From Psychroserpens luteolus (GTDB lineage: Bacteria > Bacteroidota > Bacteroidia > Flavobacteriales > Flavobacteriaceae): a stretch of 64,000 nucleotides of DNA. Location: assembly GCF_021032705.1 (NCBI RefSeq), contig NZ_JAHVXI010000003.1, positions 62,001-126,000 on the forward strand, in the 5' to 3' direction. The notes below the pieces were generated by a model. That model saw only the letters and a list, made by a program, of their open reading frames with translations. It made no database searches and was not told the origin of the DNA. Below are positions 53,769 to 61,790 of this stretch, one piece after another. The position numbers and the translations under genes were made by a program. Positions within the stretch are counted from its first letter, which is position 1. The number at the start of each line of letters is the position of its first letter.

Positions 53769-55055
53769 CTATCGATTTGCCATTATTTCGTCTAGAGCTG
53801 GAGGTACTAAAACATCTTCCATCAAAGCAGCCTTATTACCATTATATGTTTTGGTTATTGGATTACCATTTCTCGTTAACCCATCAAAAACACCATCATC
53901 TACTAAATCCCATATTGGGTATTTTGCCTTTCCATCAATCGTAAACAATCCGAAATGGTTTTCAGAACCATTTGGATGATGTGCATCTTTCCATTGTTCA
54001 TTAAAAGCTTCAAAATAGAAGCACGAAATTCCAGCAGTATTCGTCCATTCTCTCATGAGTTTGTGGTACAAACCTTGTTTGTATTCATCTGTTGCTCTAG
54101 AGCCATTAGGTCCGTAGAACCCTTTAGACACTGTTGCCCATCCTGTTTCTCCAATATGAATAGGTTTGTTAACACCGATGCTTTTCATGTAATTAGTAAC
54201 ACTATCGTACTGACGTTTAGAAAATTGGATAGCACGTTCTATTGCAGCATGAATCTTATCACTATCTGTAAGACTATCTTCGGCTTCAGGGACTCCCCAA
54301 AATTCAGGGTTGTAATGTGAATTGTGATAAGGATAGGTGTGCATCGAAATATAATCTACGGCTTTGATTAATTTTTCTAGATCTTCAACATGATATTGGT
54401 CTTCGCCACCTCCCCATGATGCAAAATCATCAGAACTGGTTATCCATAAATCTTTCGGAAGTTTGTCTTGCGTCTTTAATTCTTGTAAATGTGTTACCCA
54501 TTTTAATATCACGTTAGGTTGCACATAATAGCTTTCTGCCCATTTGACCATAGCTTCATTTCCTACAGCCAAAACCTTAACAATGTCTGGGTATTTATTA
54601 GCCAAAGCTACAGCTCTTTCTATTTCCGCTGCATTATTAGGACTCTCAACGTTATGATCTACTGGTTGATCTGTCCATGCGTTTAGACAATCAATCCATG
54701 CACCTAACATCACATACATCTCGAAATTTGAGTCTTCTTTTTTAAGCTCTGTAATCGCTTTTAAAATATTTGAAGCATGCGGAAGTTGTACATTATATGT
54801 TCGTAATACTTTGATACCCATTGCAGACAATAGCTTCATATCATCTTTGAGTTCTTTAATTGTTGGCTGACTATCTCTAGATTTTTCGCGGTAACCTCCA
54901 TAAGATATTGCTAAATAATTAGGATTTCCTAATATCTCTTTAGCAGTCATTTGTTTGCCTCTTTGCATGTCTTTGTTAGATTTTGGGTTTTGATTACAAG
55001 ATGACATGATCATTGAAATAATTATTGCACATAGGATATTTACTTTCAATTTCAT
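53769..55055 (-). CDS. GH17 family beta-1,3-glucanase, lipoprotein
   Basis: 428 residues. Lipobox SSC (Cys20) with hydrophobic IIISMIM before it. The GH17 barrel has acid/base Glu167 in VLAVGNEAM and nucleophile Glu303 in IGETGWATVSKG. It should cut beta-1,3-glucan main chains or oligosaccharides at the outer membrane or in the periplasm; residues after the Cys (NQNPKS) show no acidic surface-export signal. It lies 14 bases past the phosphorylase gene and 24 before GH30. Confidence 0.92.
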   Translation of the reverse strand: MKLKVNILCAIIISMIMSSCNQNPKSNKDMQRGKQMTAKEILGNPNYLAISYGGYREKSRDSQPTIKELKDDMKLLSAMGIKVLRTYNVQLPHASNILKAITELKKEDSNFEMYVMLGAWIDCLNAWTDQPVDHNVESPNNAAEIERAVALANKYPDIVKVLAVGNEAMVKWAESYYVQPNVILKWVTHLQELKTQDKLPKDLWITSSDDFASWGGGEDQYHVEDLEKLIKAVDYISMHTYPYHNSHYNPEFWGVPEAEDSLTDSDKIHAAIERAIQFSKRQYDSVTNYMKSIGVNKPIHIGETGWATVSKGFYGPNGSRATDEYKQGLYHKLMREWTNTAGISCFYFEAFNEQWKDAHHPNGSENHFGLFTIDGKAKYPIWDLVDDGVFDGLTRNGNPITKTYNGNKAALMEDVLVPPALDEIMANR

Positions 55056-55069
55056 GTGTTTGATATTTT

Positions 55070-58000
55070 TTACTTTAAAATTGATTTATTAATACTTATG
55101 GTAATGCGCTCTACTAAACCTGATCTAGCAAAAATCTCGTTACTAGTGTTTCTATCAAGAACCAAGCTGTTAAGCGTTTTTTGTGAACTTTTAGTAGTTT
55201 CTACTTCAATCCAATTCTCATATCCCATTTTATAAATTATAGGCACTTGGCAATATGTAAAAGCTAAGGAACCAACTTCAAGTTCTATTGACTTCCAGTT
55301 GTTGTTTACATCAACATAGTTAAGGAGTTTAGATTCTGTCAAGAATTCCTCTTCTCTCAATAAACAAGGGTTAAAAAGCAATTGTCCTTGTTTAACAAAT
55401 ATTCCTAGTTCTCCAAAACGACTCAAAATATCCTCTTTAACTTGTCCTGTCATTCCTGGCTGTTGTGCTCCCTTTCCTCCTGGTGTATGCGAATATGGAT
55501 CGGTTGGAAAAGCACCATATAGTGCTGGAGACTTATGTACGCCAATCCCTTCATTAATTTCATAAAAATGCTCTAGTAATTGCCCGATTATAGCTTCGCT
55601 TTCGTCATCATTTACTGCTTTTATACAACATTCTTGTACAGCCAGTAATAATTTTGAAACCATATGCCAATAGATCGATCCTAACCCTTCATAACCATAG
55701 AATGTTCCAGATCTTCCTGTAAACGCTTTATGATTAAACACCTCTTCGAAAGCTTGCAACACTTTTGGAGTGTCTGACTCTAAAAGTGCTTCATATTTTG
55801 TTCCTGAAAGATTTTCTAACGCTAAAGAAACGTCGCTAGCATTCTTAAAGTTTCCATTAAAATGATAGTCGCCATTAACATCTTTTTCGATGATTTGAAC
55901 ATTTCCATCCTTTAACAATTCTTGGAATAATTTTGATGAAAAAACGGCATCTTCAGGAATCGTATTTCTGTCTAAAAACCCTTTAAGTTCTTTATTAGGA
56001 TACAGCATATAACTGTATTGATCCTCTCTAAAAAGCTTGCTTTGTTTTAATGCATTTAAGACATTTAGTGTTTCTGTAGCTTTTAAATAACCAGAACTCA
56101 AAACAGCCACTTGACCTTCTAACATTTCACTTAAATAAGAAATGGAAATAGAGTTATCTGCATTTACAGTCATGAGGTTATAAGCATGATATAAATTATC
56201 AGAACGCTTATTAGCTTTAATTGAATGCTCTAAATAAGACTTACCAATTGTTACAAAATCCTTCAATCTATTAATCGAAAGTGCTGTTTTTCTTCCTGAA
56301 AAGGCATGGTTATAGATTTGAGTTCTATACTTACTACCTGCATTTCCTAAACCATCTAATATTATTTTTTTATCTGTATCATTAATCGCTGCTGATAATA
56401 AGTCTTTATTATTTTCGAAGGTATTTAATACAGAATCGAAGAATTCAGATAGCTCAACAGAAACGTCTACTTGATCAATACTAGTCGTTGTAAGTAACTT
56501 TTCAAAGAAATTAAAGAATCTACGCAGATAATAAAGCGTCACCATAGATATTCCATTACCTACCAAAGCATTATTTGCATCGTTCCATTCGGGACGTTGT
56601 GTATTCATCCAAATACCACCTTCGGGAATAAAGTTTGATAGTTTTGCCAAAGATGTCACTAATATTTTTTCAATAAAATTTGCTTTAACTATAAATCTGT
56701 TTTCATCACGAAGTAAGGCACCATCTGCGCCTAATTGTTCACGCTCTTCATTAATTTTATGATCTAATGCATCATCAAAAACGATGGTGTCTTTTGGATT
56801 TTTTAGTAAGTCTGCGTATGGCTTAATTTTATAAGGTACATTGGCATAGACAAATAGATCTTTTGTAAAGAAACTTTCTAATTTATCTGGGTTATGGCTA
56901 TTAATAAATTCTAAAAACTTAAGTAAGTAGATAATTTGATGATCTCCCCAATATCCAATGTAAGACCATGGGTCGTCTGGTTCAATTATTTCCCAATCAA
57001 AACCATCTTTTGTTACCCTATATGGGTTATAGCCATCAAATGTTGTTGCGTTTAAAAATTTATGAATCATACTTTCAATGAACTCTGGATATGAGTGTGC
57101 TAGCGCTTCCCAGTTTTGGAAGATATCTCGCCAATTGCCTTCATAATCTAAAATTTTAGATCCATCAATTTCACTTCTTGTATTAATTGAAAATTTATTC
57201 CAAGGACGACTTGGGTCGCCATGTCTACGACTAAATTTTAATGGCATATACTCTAAACAAAGGCGTCTAAAGTTTTTATCATCACTATTGTATGCTATTT
57301 CTTGTATTTCTGATAAAGAAAACACTTCTGGAAGGGTATCTAATATTTCTTCAGATGTTCGTGCAACTTTTTTATTTGCATTGTGAAGATAGTTGCTAAA
57401 ATCCCATTTTTCAATTTGATAACCATTATCAAAAATTCCTCCACGCATAATGTTAAATAGCGTATTAGAAAAGTGACGCGTATCTCTTAAACTATCTGCA
57501 GACACTTGAATGGCATCTGATGCCGAATTCAACTCCACTAATCGTTTAGTACCATGATCAATGTTCTCATTAACTTTATCGACTAATGTATCATCCTCGC
57601 GTATTTTCTTTAACAACAACGCAATATCTGAGTGATTTTGATTAACATTAGCGACTAGCATCCATTCTTTAGAAGAATCTGCTAGTAATTCTATTTCCGT
57701 AGAAACAAAATAAGCCCCTTTTTCAGCTTTAACATCTACTTCTTGTGTTAAAGATTGACCAGACCTAAAAGCATCTAGTTGTAATGACGATAGTAAATAC
57801 TTAGGGTTATTTAAACCTAATGACCAAACAACATTTGCTTTTAATGCTTCACTTGCTTCAGCTTTATCAACAAGAATAGCACTAAGTGCATAGATTCCAA
57901 GTCCAGTTGACTCTTCTAGCTCATTTCGTTTATAGGCATCTACTAAATTACTAGATTGGTTTTGAATATCACTACCAATACTTGCTGGCAAAATATTTTG

Positions 58001-58537
58001 AATACCATCTAATAATGTTATACTTACAGATTCTGTAGCAGTATTAATTAATTTAGATTTTTTTACAAAACCAAACTTATTACTAGAGCTCCATTGGTAT
58101 CTAAATATTAACTCTAAGTCATGATTGATCTCTTCAAAAATAATTTTGTTTCCATATCTATTCTTATACAAGTTTTGAGTTGTAGAATACCTACCCAAAG
58201 ATCTAATAGCCAGTGGTTCCCACATGAACTCTTGATTATTTTTATGAACTTTGAAGATTGATTTATTTCCGGTTATATCAGCAGATTCGGTAATCTTATC
58301 ATCTGTATAGTAAGGAAATAGAGCATATTCAGAATTTTTACGTCCAGCCGTTAGTCCTCCATTACTCGATATAAACATCCAGTGATTAGAATCACTGACG
58401 ATACTCATAAAAAAAGGACGAATTTCATCACTATTAGAAATCTTGTAATAAGATTCATTATCAATAACTAAATCTATTAATCTGACTTTTTTTTCTTTAG
58501 AAATATTATTTTCCATTAAAGTTGCTTCGGTTATCAT
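55070..58537 (-). CDS. GH149/GH94-like beta-1,3-oligoglucan phosphorylase
   Basis: 1155 residues, no signal peptide, so cytosolic. The size and the catalytic segment point to GH149 rather than the shorter GH94. The likely general acid is Asp653 in NTQRPEWNDANNALVGNG, the same place as the WND/DWND acid of GH94 phosphorylases. A conserved C-terminal block contains TPGGKGAQQPGMTGQVKEDI. GH149 enzymes reversibly phosphorolyse beta-1,3-oligoglucans to glucose 1-phosphate. Two starts are possible: the ATG at 58537 or the ATG at 58516. It lies 22 bases past the PKD lipoprotein gene. Function is inferred from family and locus, not proven. Confidence 0.85.
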   Translation of the reverse strand: MITEATLMENNISKEKKVRLIDLVIDNESYYKISNSDEIRPFFMSIVSDSNHWMFISSNGGLTAGRKNSEYALFPYYTDDKITESADITGNKSIFKVHKNNQEFMWEPLAIRSLGRYSTTQNLYKNRYGNKIIFEEINHDLELIFRYQWSSSNKFGFVKKSKLINTATESVSITLLDGIQNILPASIGSDIQNQSSNLVDAYKRNELEESTGLGIYALSAILVDKAEASEALKANVVWSLGLNNPKYLLSSLQLDAFRSGQSLTQEVDVKAEKGAYFVSTEIELLADSSKEWMLVANVNQNHSDIALLLKKIREDDTLVDKVNENIDHGTKRLVELNSASDAIQVSADSLRDTRHFSNTLFNIMRGGIFDNGYQIEKWDFSNYLHNANKKVARTSEEILDTLPEVFSLSEIQEIAYNSDDKNFRRLCLEYMPLKFSRRHGDPSRPWNKFSINTRSEIDGSKILDYEGNWRDIFQNWEALAHSYPEFIESMIHKFLNATTFDGYNPYRVTKDGFDWEIIEPDDPWSYIGYWGDHQIIYLLKFLEFINSHNPDKLESFFTKDLFVYANVPYKIKPYADLLKNPKDTIVFDDALDHKINEEREQLGADGALLRDENRFIVKANFIEKILVTSLAKLSNFIPEGGIWMNTQRPEWNDANNALVGNGISMVTLYYLRRFFNFFEKLLTTTSIDQVDVSVELSEFFDSVLNTFENNKDLLSAAINDTDKKIILDGLGNAGSKYRTQIYNHAFSGRKTALSINRLKDFVTIGKSYLEHSIKANKRSDNLYHAYNLMTVNADNSISISYLSEMLEGQVAVLSSGYLKATETLNVLNALKQSKLFREDQYSYMLYPNKELKGFLDRNTIPEDAVFSSKLFQELLKDGNVQIIEKDVNGDYHFNGNFKNASDVSLALENLSGTKYEALLESDTPKVLQAFEEVFNHKAFTGRSGTFYGYEGLGSIYWHMVSKLLLAVQECCIKAVNDDESEAIIGQLLEHFYEINEGIGVHKSPALYGAFPTDPYSHTPGGKGAQQPGMTGQVKEDILSRFGELGIFVKQGQLLFNPCLLREEEFLTESKLLNYVDVNNNWKSIELEVGSLAFTYCQVPIIYKMGYENWIEVETTKSSQKTLNSLVLDRNTSNEIFARSGLVERITISINKSILK

Positions 58538-58559
58538 GCTTTGTAAGCTGTATTGGTAT

Positions 58560-59399
58560 TTATTGTTGAACTATTTCATCAAAGTAGTAAATGTCACCAT
58601 CACAATCTGCGTTTCTTTCAAAATATATGATCATACTCTGAAAGGTTCCTGTAGGGACATCTGTGAAATCAAAAGTAAGTTCTTGCCATTCTCCGATTTG
58701 AGTGATATTAGCAACTCTATCTTGAGAAGGCTCAGTATTTGGAAATGGCATAAACTCTAAACGAAGGGTGACTTCAGTAATTTGAGTTTCTGCTAAAACC
58801 TTCATTGTAAACGTTTTATTAGATGTTGTAGAAAAATCTATTGAAGTTGCTAAACCAACACCAAGTCCAGCAAAGGTTTGACATCCTGTAGTTTTTTCAT
58901 ATCGTTGTACTTTACAACTTGAGTTTACAGCATCTATTACAGGGTTATCAACTATAAAACCAGCAGTATTTCCGAAAGCGTCAAATGTTGCATTTCCATT
59001 AGCATCTAAGAACGTCCAATTTATATCTCCATTTGCAGGATCAAGATTCTCAGCAGATTCATCGGTACAAACAGGAATATCTATAACAAATGTTTCTTGA
59101 AATGTATCTGCATTGCCATTAATATCAAATGCAGTTAAGGTTACTGTATATGTACCATTTTCATAAGTTACAGATGGCTCTGCTAATGTAGATGATGTTC
59201 CATTGCCAAAATCCCAAGAATAATTTACAGCATCGTTTGATACATTAATAAACGAAATAGTTCTTACATCAATATTGCTTAGAAATCTTGCATCTAATTC
59301 TATAACTTCTCCAGCACCTCCATCACCTTCACAACTTGTTAATCCAAAGGAAAAAATTGTTACGATTATGATACTTATTTTATATTTTAAAAATCTCAT
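58560..59399 (-). CDS. PKD-domain lipoprotein with carbohydrate-binding-like module
   Basis: 279 residues. Lipobox LTSC, followed by EGDGGAGE (acidic, as in surface-export signals). A PKD domain is clear at about 40-105 (NYSWDFGNGTSSTLAEPSVTY). The C-terminal ~140 residues form a beta-sandwich-like module with FTMKVL, WQELTFDFTDVP and IYYFDEIVQQ, matching the first module of the T9SS protein at 47874. It has no catalytic signature and probably holds glucan at the cell surface, like the SusE/F-type binders of other loci. 15 bases past GH16. Confidence 0.88.
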   Translation of the reverse strand: MRFLKYKISIIIVTIFSFGLTSCEGDGGAGEVIELDARFLSNIDVRTISFINVSNDAVNYSWDFGNGTSSTLAEPSVTYENGTYTVTLTAFDINGNADTFQETFVIDIPVCTDESAENLDPANGDINWTFLDANGNATFDAFGNTAGFIVDNPVIDAVNSSCKVQRYEKTTGCQTFAGLGVGLATSIDFSTTSNKTFTMKVLAETQITEVTLRLEFMPFPNTEPSQDRVANITQIGEWQELTFDFTDVPTGTFQSMIIYFERNADCDGDIYYFDEIVQQ

Positions 59400-59414
59400 G
59401 TTTTTATATTTAAA

Positions 59415-60290
59415 TTAATTGTACACTCTCACATAATCCACATACATGCGCTGTGGAAAAACTGTTTCTGCATTAGGAGCACCTGGTAAAGATCCACCTA
59501 CAGCCATGTTGATAATAATGTAAAACGGACGATTAAACACCCATTCACCAGTATTTTGAGGAGCTCCCTCTTCTACTCCAATTGCTTCTTCTGCAGCATC
59601 TTGAGGAGTTAAAGTTTGATATAAATCTCCATCGACGTAATAATTGATATAGTTAGGTCCCCATTCTATTCCGAAAACATGAAATCCTGTATCAAAACGA
59701 TCATTTTCAATCTCGTATTCTTTAGTTAATGCATCTCCAGCATTATACCCTGGACCATGAGCACTACCAAAGACTACAGTAGGGCGATTACCAACATATT
59801 CCATGACATCAATTTCTCCGCATTGTGGCCATGGGTTTTGATCACAATCGTTACCTAAAAGCCAAAATGCCGGCCAGATACCTTTTCCATATGGCAAACG
59901 AATTCGAGCTTCAAAGCGACCATATTGCTGTTCAAATAAGCCTTGAGTGGTTAATCTAGCAGAGGTGTAATTTGAGGATTCGAAAGCCTCTTCTCTTGCC
60001 GTTAATACTAATAATCCATTTTCTACAGTTACATTTTCAGGTCTATCAGTATAATATTGCAATTCATTATTACCCCAACCTGCTGGTAATCCTTGAGCGG
60101 TTCCATCTCCAATATCATAAGTCCACATTGACGAATCTGGAGTACCATCTATATCAAACTCATCTTGCATCACTAGGTTATTAAGTTGAGTTACTTCCTG
60201 AGTTTCGTCAGTATTACAAGCGCTTATCAATAGGGCTACCATAAATAATAGCACTAATTTTATCTTGTTAAATGATTTTATATATTTCAT
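59415..60290 (-). CDS. GH16 family beta-1,3-glucanase (laminarinase-type), lipoprotein
   Basis: About 291 residues from the ATG at 60290; a longer frame to 60317 is open but puts extra residues before the lipobox. Lipobox ISAC, then NTDETQE, an acidic surface-type signal. The GH16 catalytic motif is GEIDVMEYVG with Glu159, Asp161 and Glu164, the canonical EIDxxE. Supporting strands are GKGIWPAFWLLG and INYYVDGDLYQTL. It should cleave beta-1,3 or mixed glucans at the surface. It lies 26 bases past the Ig/CBM lipoprotein gene. Confidence 0.94.
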   Translation of the reverse strand: MKYIKSFNKIKLVLLFMVALLISACNTDETQEVTQLNNLVMQDEFDIDGTPDSSMWTYDIGDGTAQGLPAGWGNNELQYYTDRPENVTVENGLLVLTAREEAFESSNYTSARLTTQGLFEQQYGRFEARIRLPYGKGIWPAFWLLGNDCDQNPWPQCGEIDVMEYVGNRPTVVFGSAHGPGYNAGDALTKEYEIENDRFDTGFHVFGIEWGPNYINYYVDGDLYQTLTPQDAAEEAIGVEEGAPQNTGEWVFNRPFYIIINMAVGGSLPGAPNAETVFPQRMYVDYVRVYN

Positions 60291-60316
60291 GTTCTTTTGT
60301 TTATAAATTATAGCCA

Positions 60317-61780
60317 TTATTCATTGTAAAAATATACGTTATCTACCCATATATCTGAGATAGTTGCATCTGAAACGAAGAATAGTTGTCCTAAATTAGC
60401 AAGGTCTGAAAATCCTGAAAAGTTAGAAATTGGAATGTCTAGACTTAACCAACCATTTTCGTCAGTATTTCCTAAAGCAGTAGAATTCAATATAAAGTCC
60501 CCACTAGTAGTAGAACCAGTACCTGTTCCACTTTCAAGAGATAATCTTATAAAATCACCACCATCGATAGCTTCTCTTATATTAATATCTACATGTAAAT
60601 GAGACATTGCACTTATATCAACTAAAGACACAGTTTCATAAGTTCCAATACTAACAAAGTTTAGCATTGTATAGTTTATAATATTATCAAGTCCACCTCC
60701 TGGTAAAGGCACTTGTAAATCAACATTATTAGGATCTGCTCCAGCACCACCTTGTGTAGTTGCAAATTGAAAGAAACCATTATAGTGTCTTACAGGAACA
60801 TTTGTATATGCATCACTAAAGAGCGACACAACGTTTGCAGGGTCTCTAGTTGGAATAGGCGCGCTAGGGAATGGACCATTAGATGTGAGTTCTAAAGAAC
60901 CTTCTGCTAAATTAGCACCAACACTAGCTGTAATAGTAGTAGTACCTACTCCAATAACTGTTATCTCACCCGATTCTGAAACTGTTGCTACAGATTCATT
61001 AGAAGATGAAAAGTCAAAGTAACTAGGAGCTGCATTAACTGTTTGATTGATGCCTGTCGGTAAATTAACGGTATATGAAGTTCCTGAAACCTGAATAGTA
61101 GAACCTACAAAAGCCTCTTGTACAAGAGAAGCACCACTAAAGATTTGGGGTACTTCTTGACCTAGAGTTCCTAGGGTTTCAAATCGTAGTTCGTCTATCC
61201 AAAATGTAAATCCAAAACCATTTGTGCTTTGTGTTCCAGCAGCAAAGAGAAACATTCCCTTTTCTTGAAGAAGCTTAGAAGGATCTGGGATAGGGATTAT
61301 GTATTTTTTCCAATCAGTCGATAATTGAACATTAGGAAAACTTACAGCGTATTTATCCTCTACAAAATCGGTTCCAAAACCTGCTTCAACAATACCTGTT
61401 GTAGACCCTTTAGCCCAGAACGTTAAGGCATCATATTGTGTTAAATTTCTACCCGCTCCAGCATCTTCAAAAATTCCGCCTATAAACCCTCCGTCTGGAT
61501 CATTAGGTGCAGGTACATCTATTCTAATTGATATGCTTCCTTCAAAAGCTTCACCATTATCAGTACCAAAACCATTGACATTTGCACCTGCAGCTGGGTC
61601 AAACGAATTAAAAAACTCTTCTGTAAGTCCTATTGGTGTATCTGTAAAAATATCACCTATAGTGGGAAATGTAGCTGGAACTGCGTCATCAGAAATATCT
61701 CTCTCACATCCATAAGTAAGAATTAGAATCAATCCTAATAAGAATGTATTGTTTAATTTGATTAATTTCATTGTTTTCAT
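60317..61780 (-). CDS. lipoprotein with Ig-like and carbohydrate-binding-like domains
   Basis: About 487 residues from the ATG at 61780, which follows the upstream stop by 10 bases; a longer frame to 61843 overlaps that gene and was not used. A hydrophobic start ends in TYGC followed by ERDISDD, an acidic surface-type signal. A beta-sandwich (about 40-200, YDALTFWAKG ... FTFWIDELRFETLG), a BIG2-type Ig domain (about 235-305, SNESVATVSESGEITVIGVG), and a C-terminal sandwich ending ISDIWVDNVYFYNE follow. No catalytic site. It probably binds laminarin at the surface. Confidence 0.87.
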   Translation of the reverse strand: MKTMKLIKLNNTFLLGLILILTYGCERDISDDAVPATFPTIGDIFTDTPIGLTEEFFNSFDPAAGANVNGFGTDNGEAFEGSISIRIDVPAPNDPDGGFIGGIFEDAGAGRNLTQYDALTFWAKGSTTGIVEAGFGTDFVEDKYAVSFPNVQLSTDWKKYIIPIPDPSKLLQEKGMFLFAAGTQSTNGFGFTFWIDELRFETLGTLGQEVPQIFSGASLVQEAFVGSTIQVSGTSYTVNLPTGINQTVNAAPSYFDFSSSNESVATVSESGEITVIGVGTTTITASVGANLAEGSLELTSNGPFPSAPIPTRDPANVVSLFSDAYTNVPVRHYNGFFQFATTQGGAGADPNNVDLQVPLPGGGLDNIINYTMLNFVSIGTYETVSLVDISAMSHLHVDINIREAIDGGDFIRLSLESGTGTGSTTSGDFILNSTALGNTDENGWLSLDIPISNFSGFSDLANLGQLFFVSDATISDIWVDNVYFYNE

Positions 61781-61790
61781 TGTTTCGTTT

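Noticed and set aside
60291-60317. Longer start of the GH16 lipoprotein
   Set aside because: It adds nine residues before a complete lipoprotein signal; the ATG at 60290 is enough.
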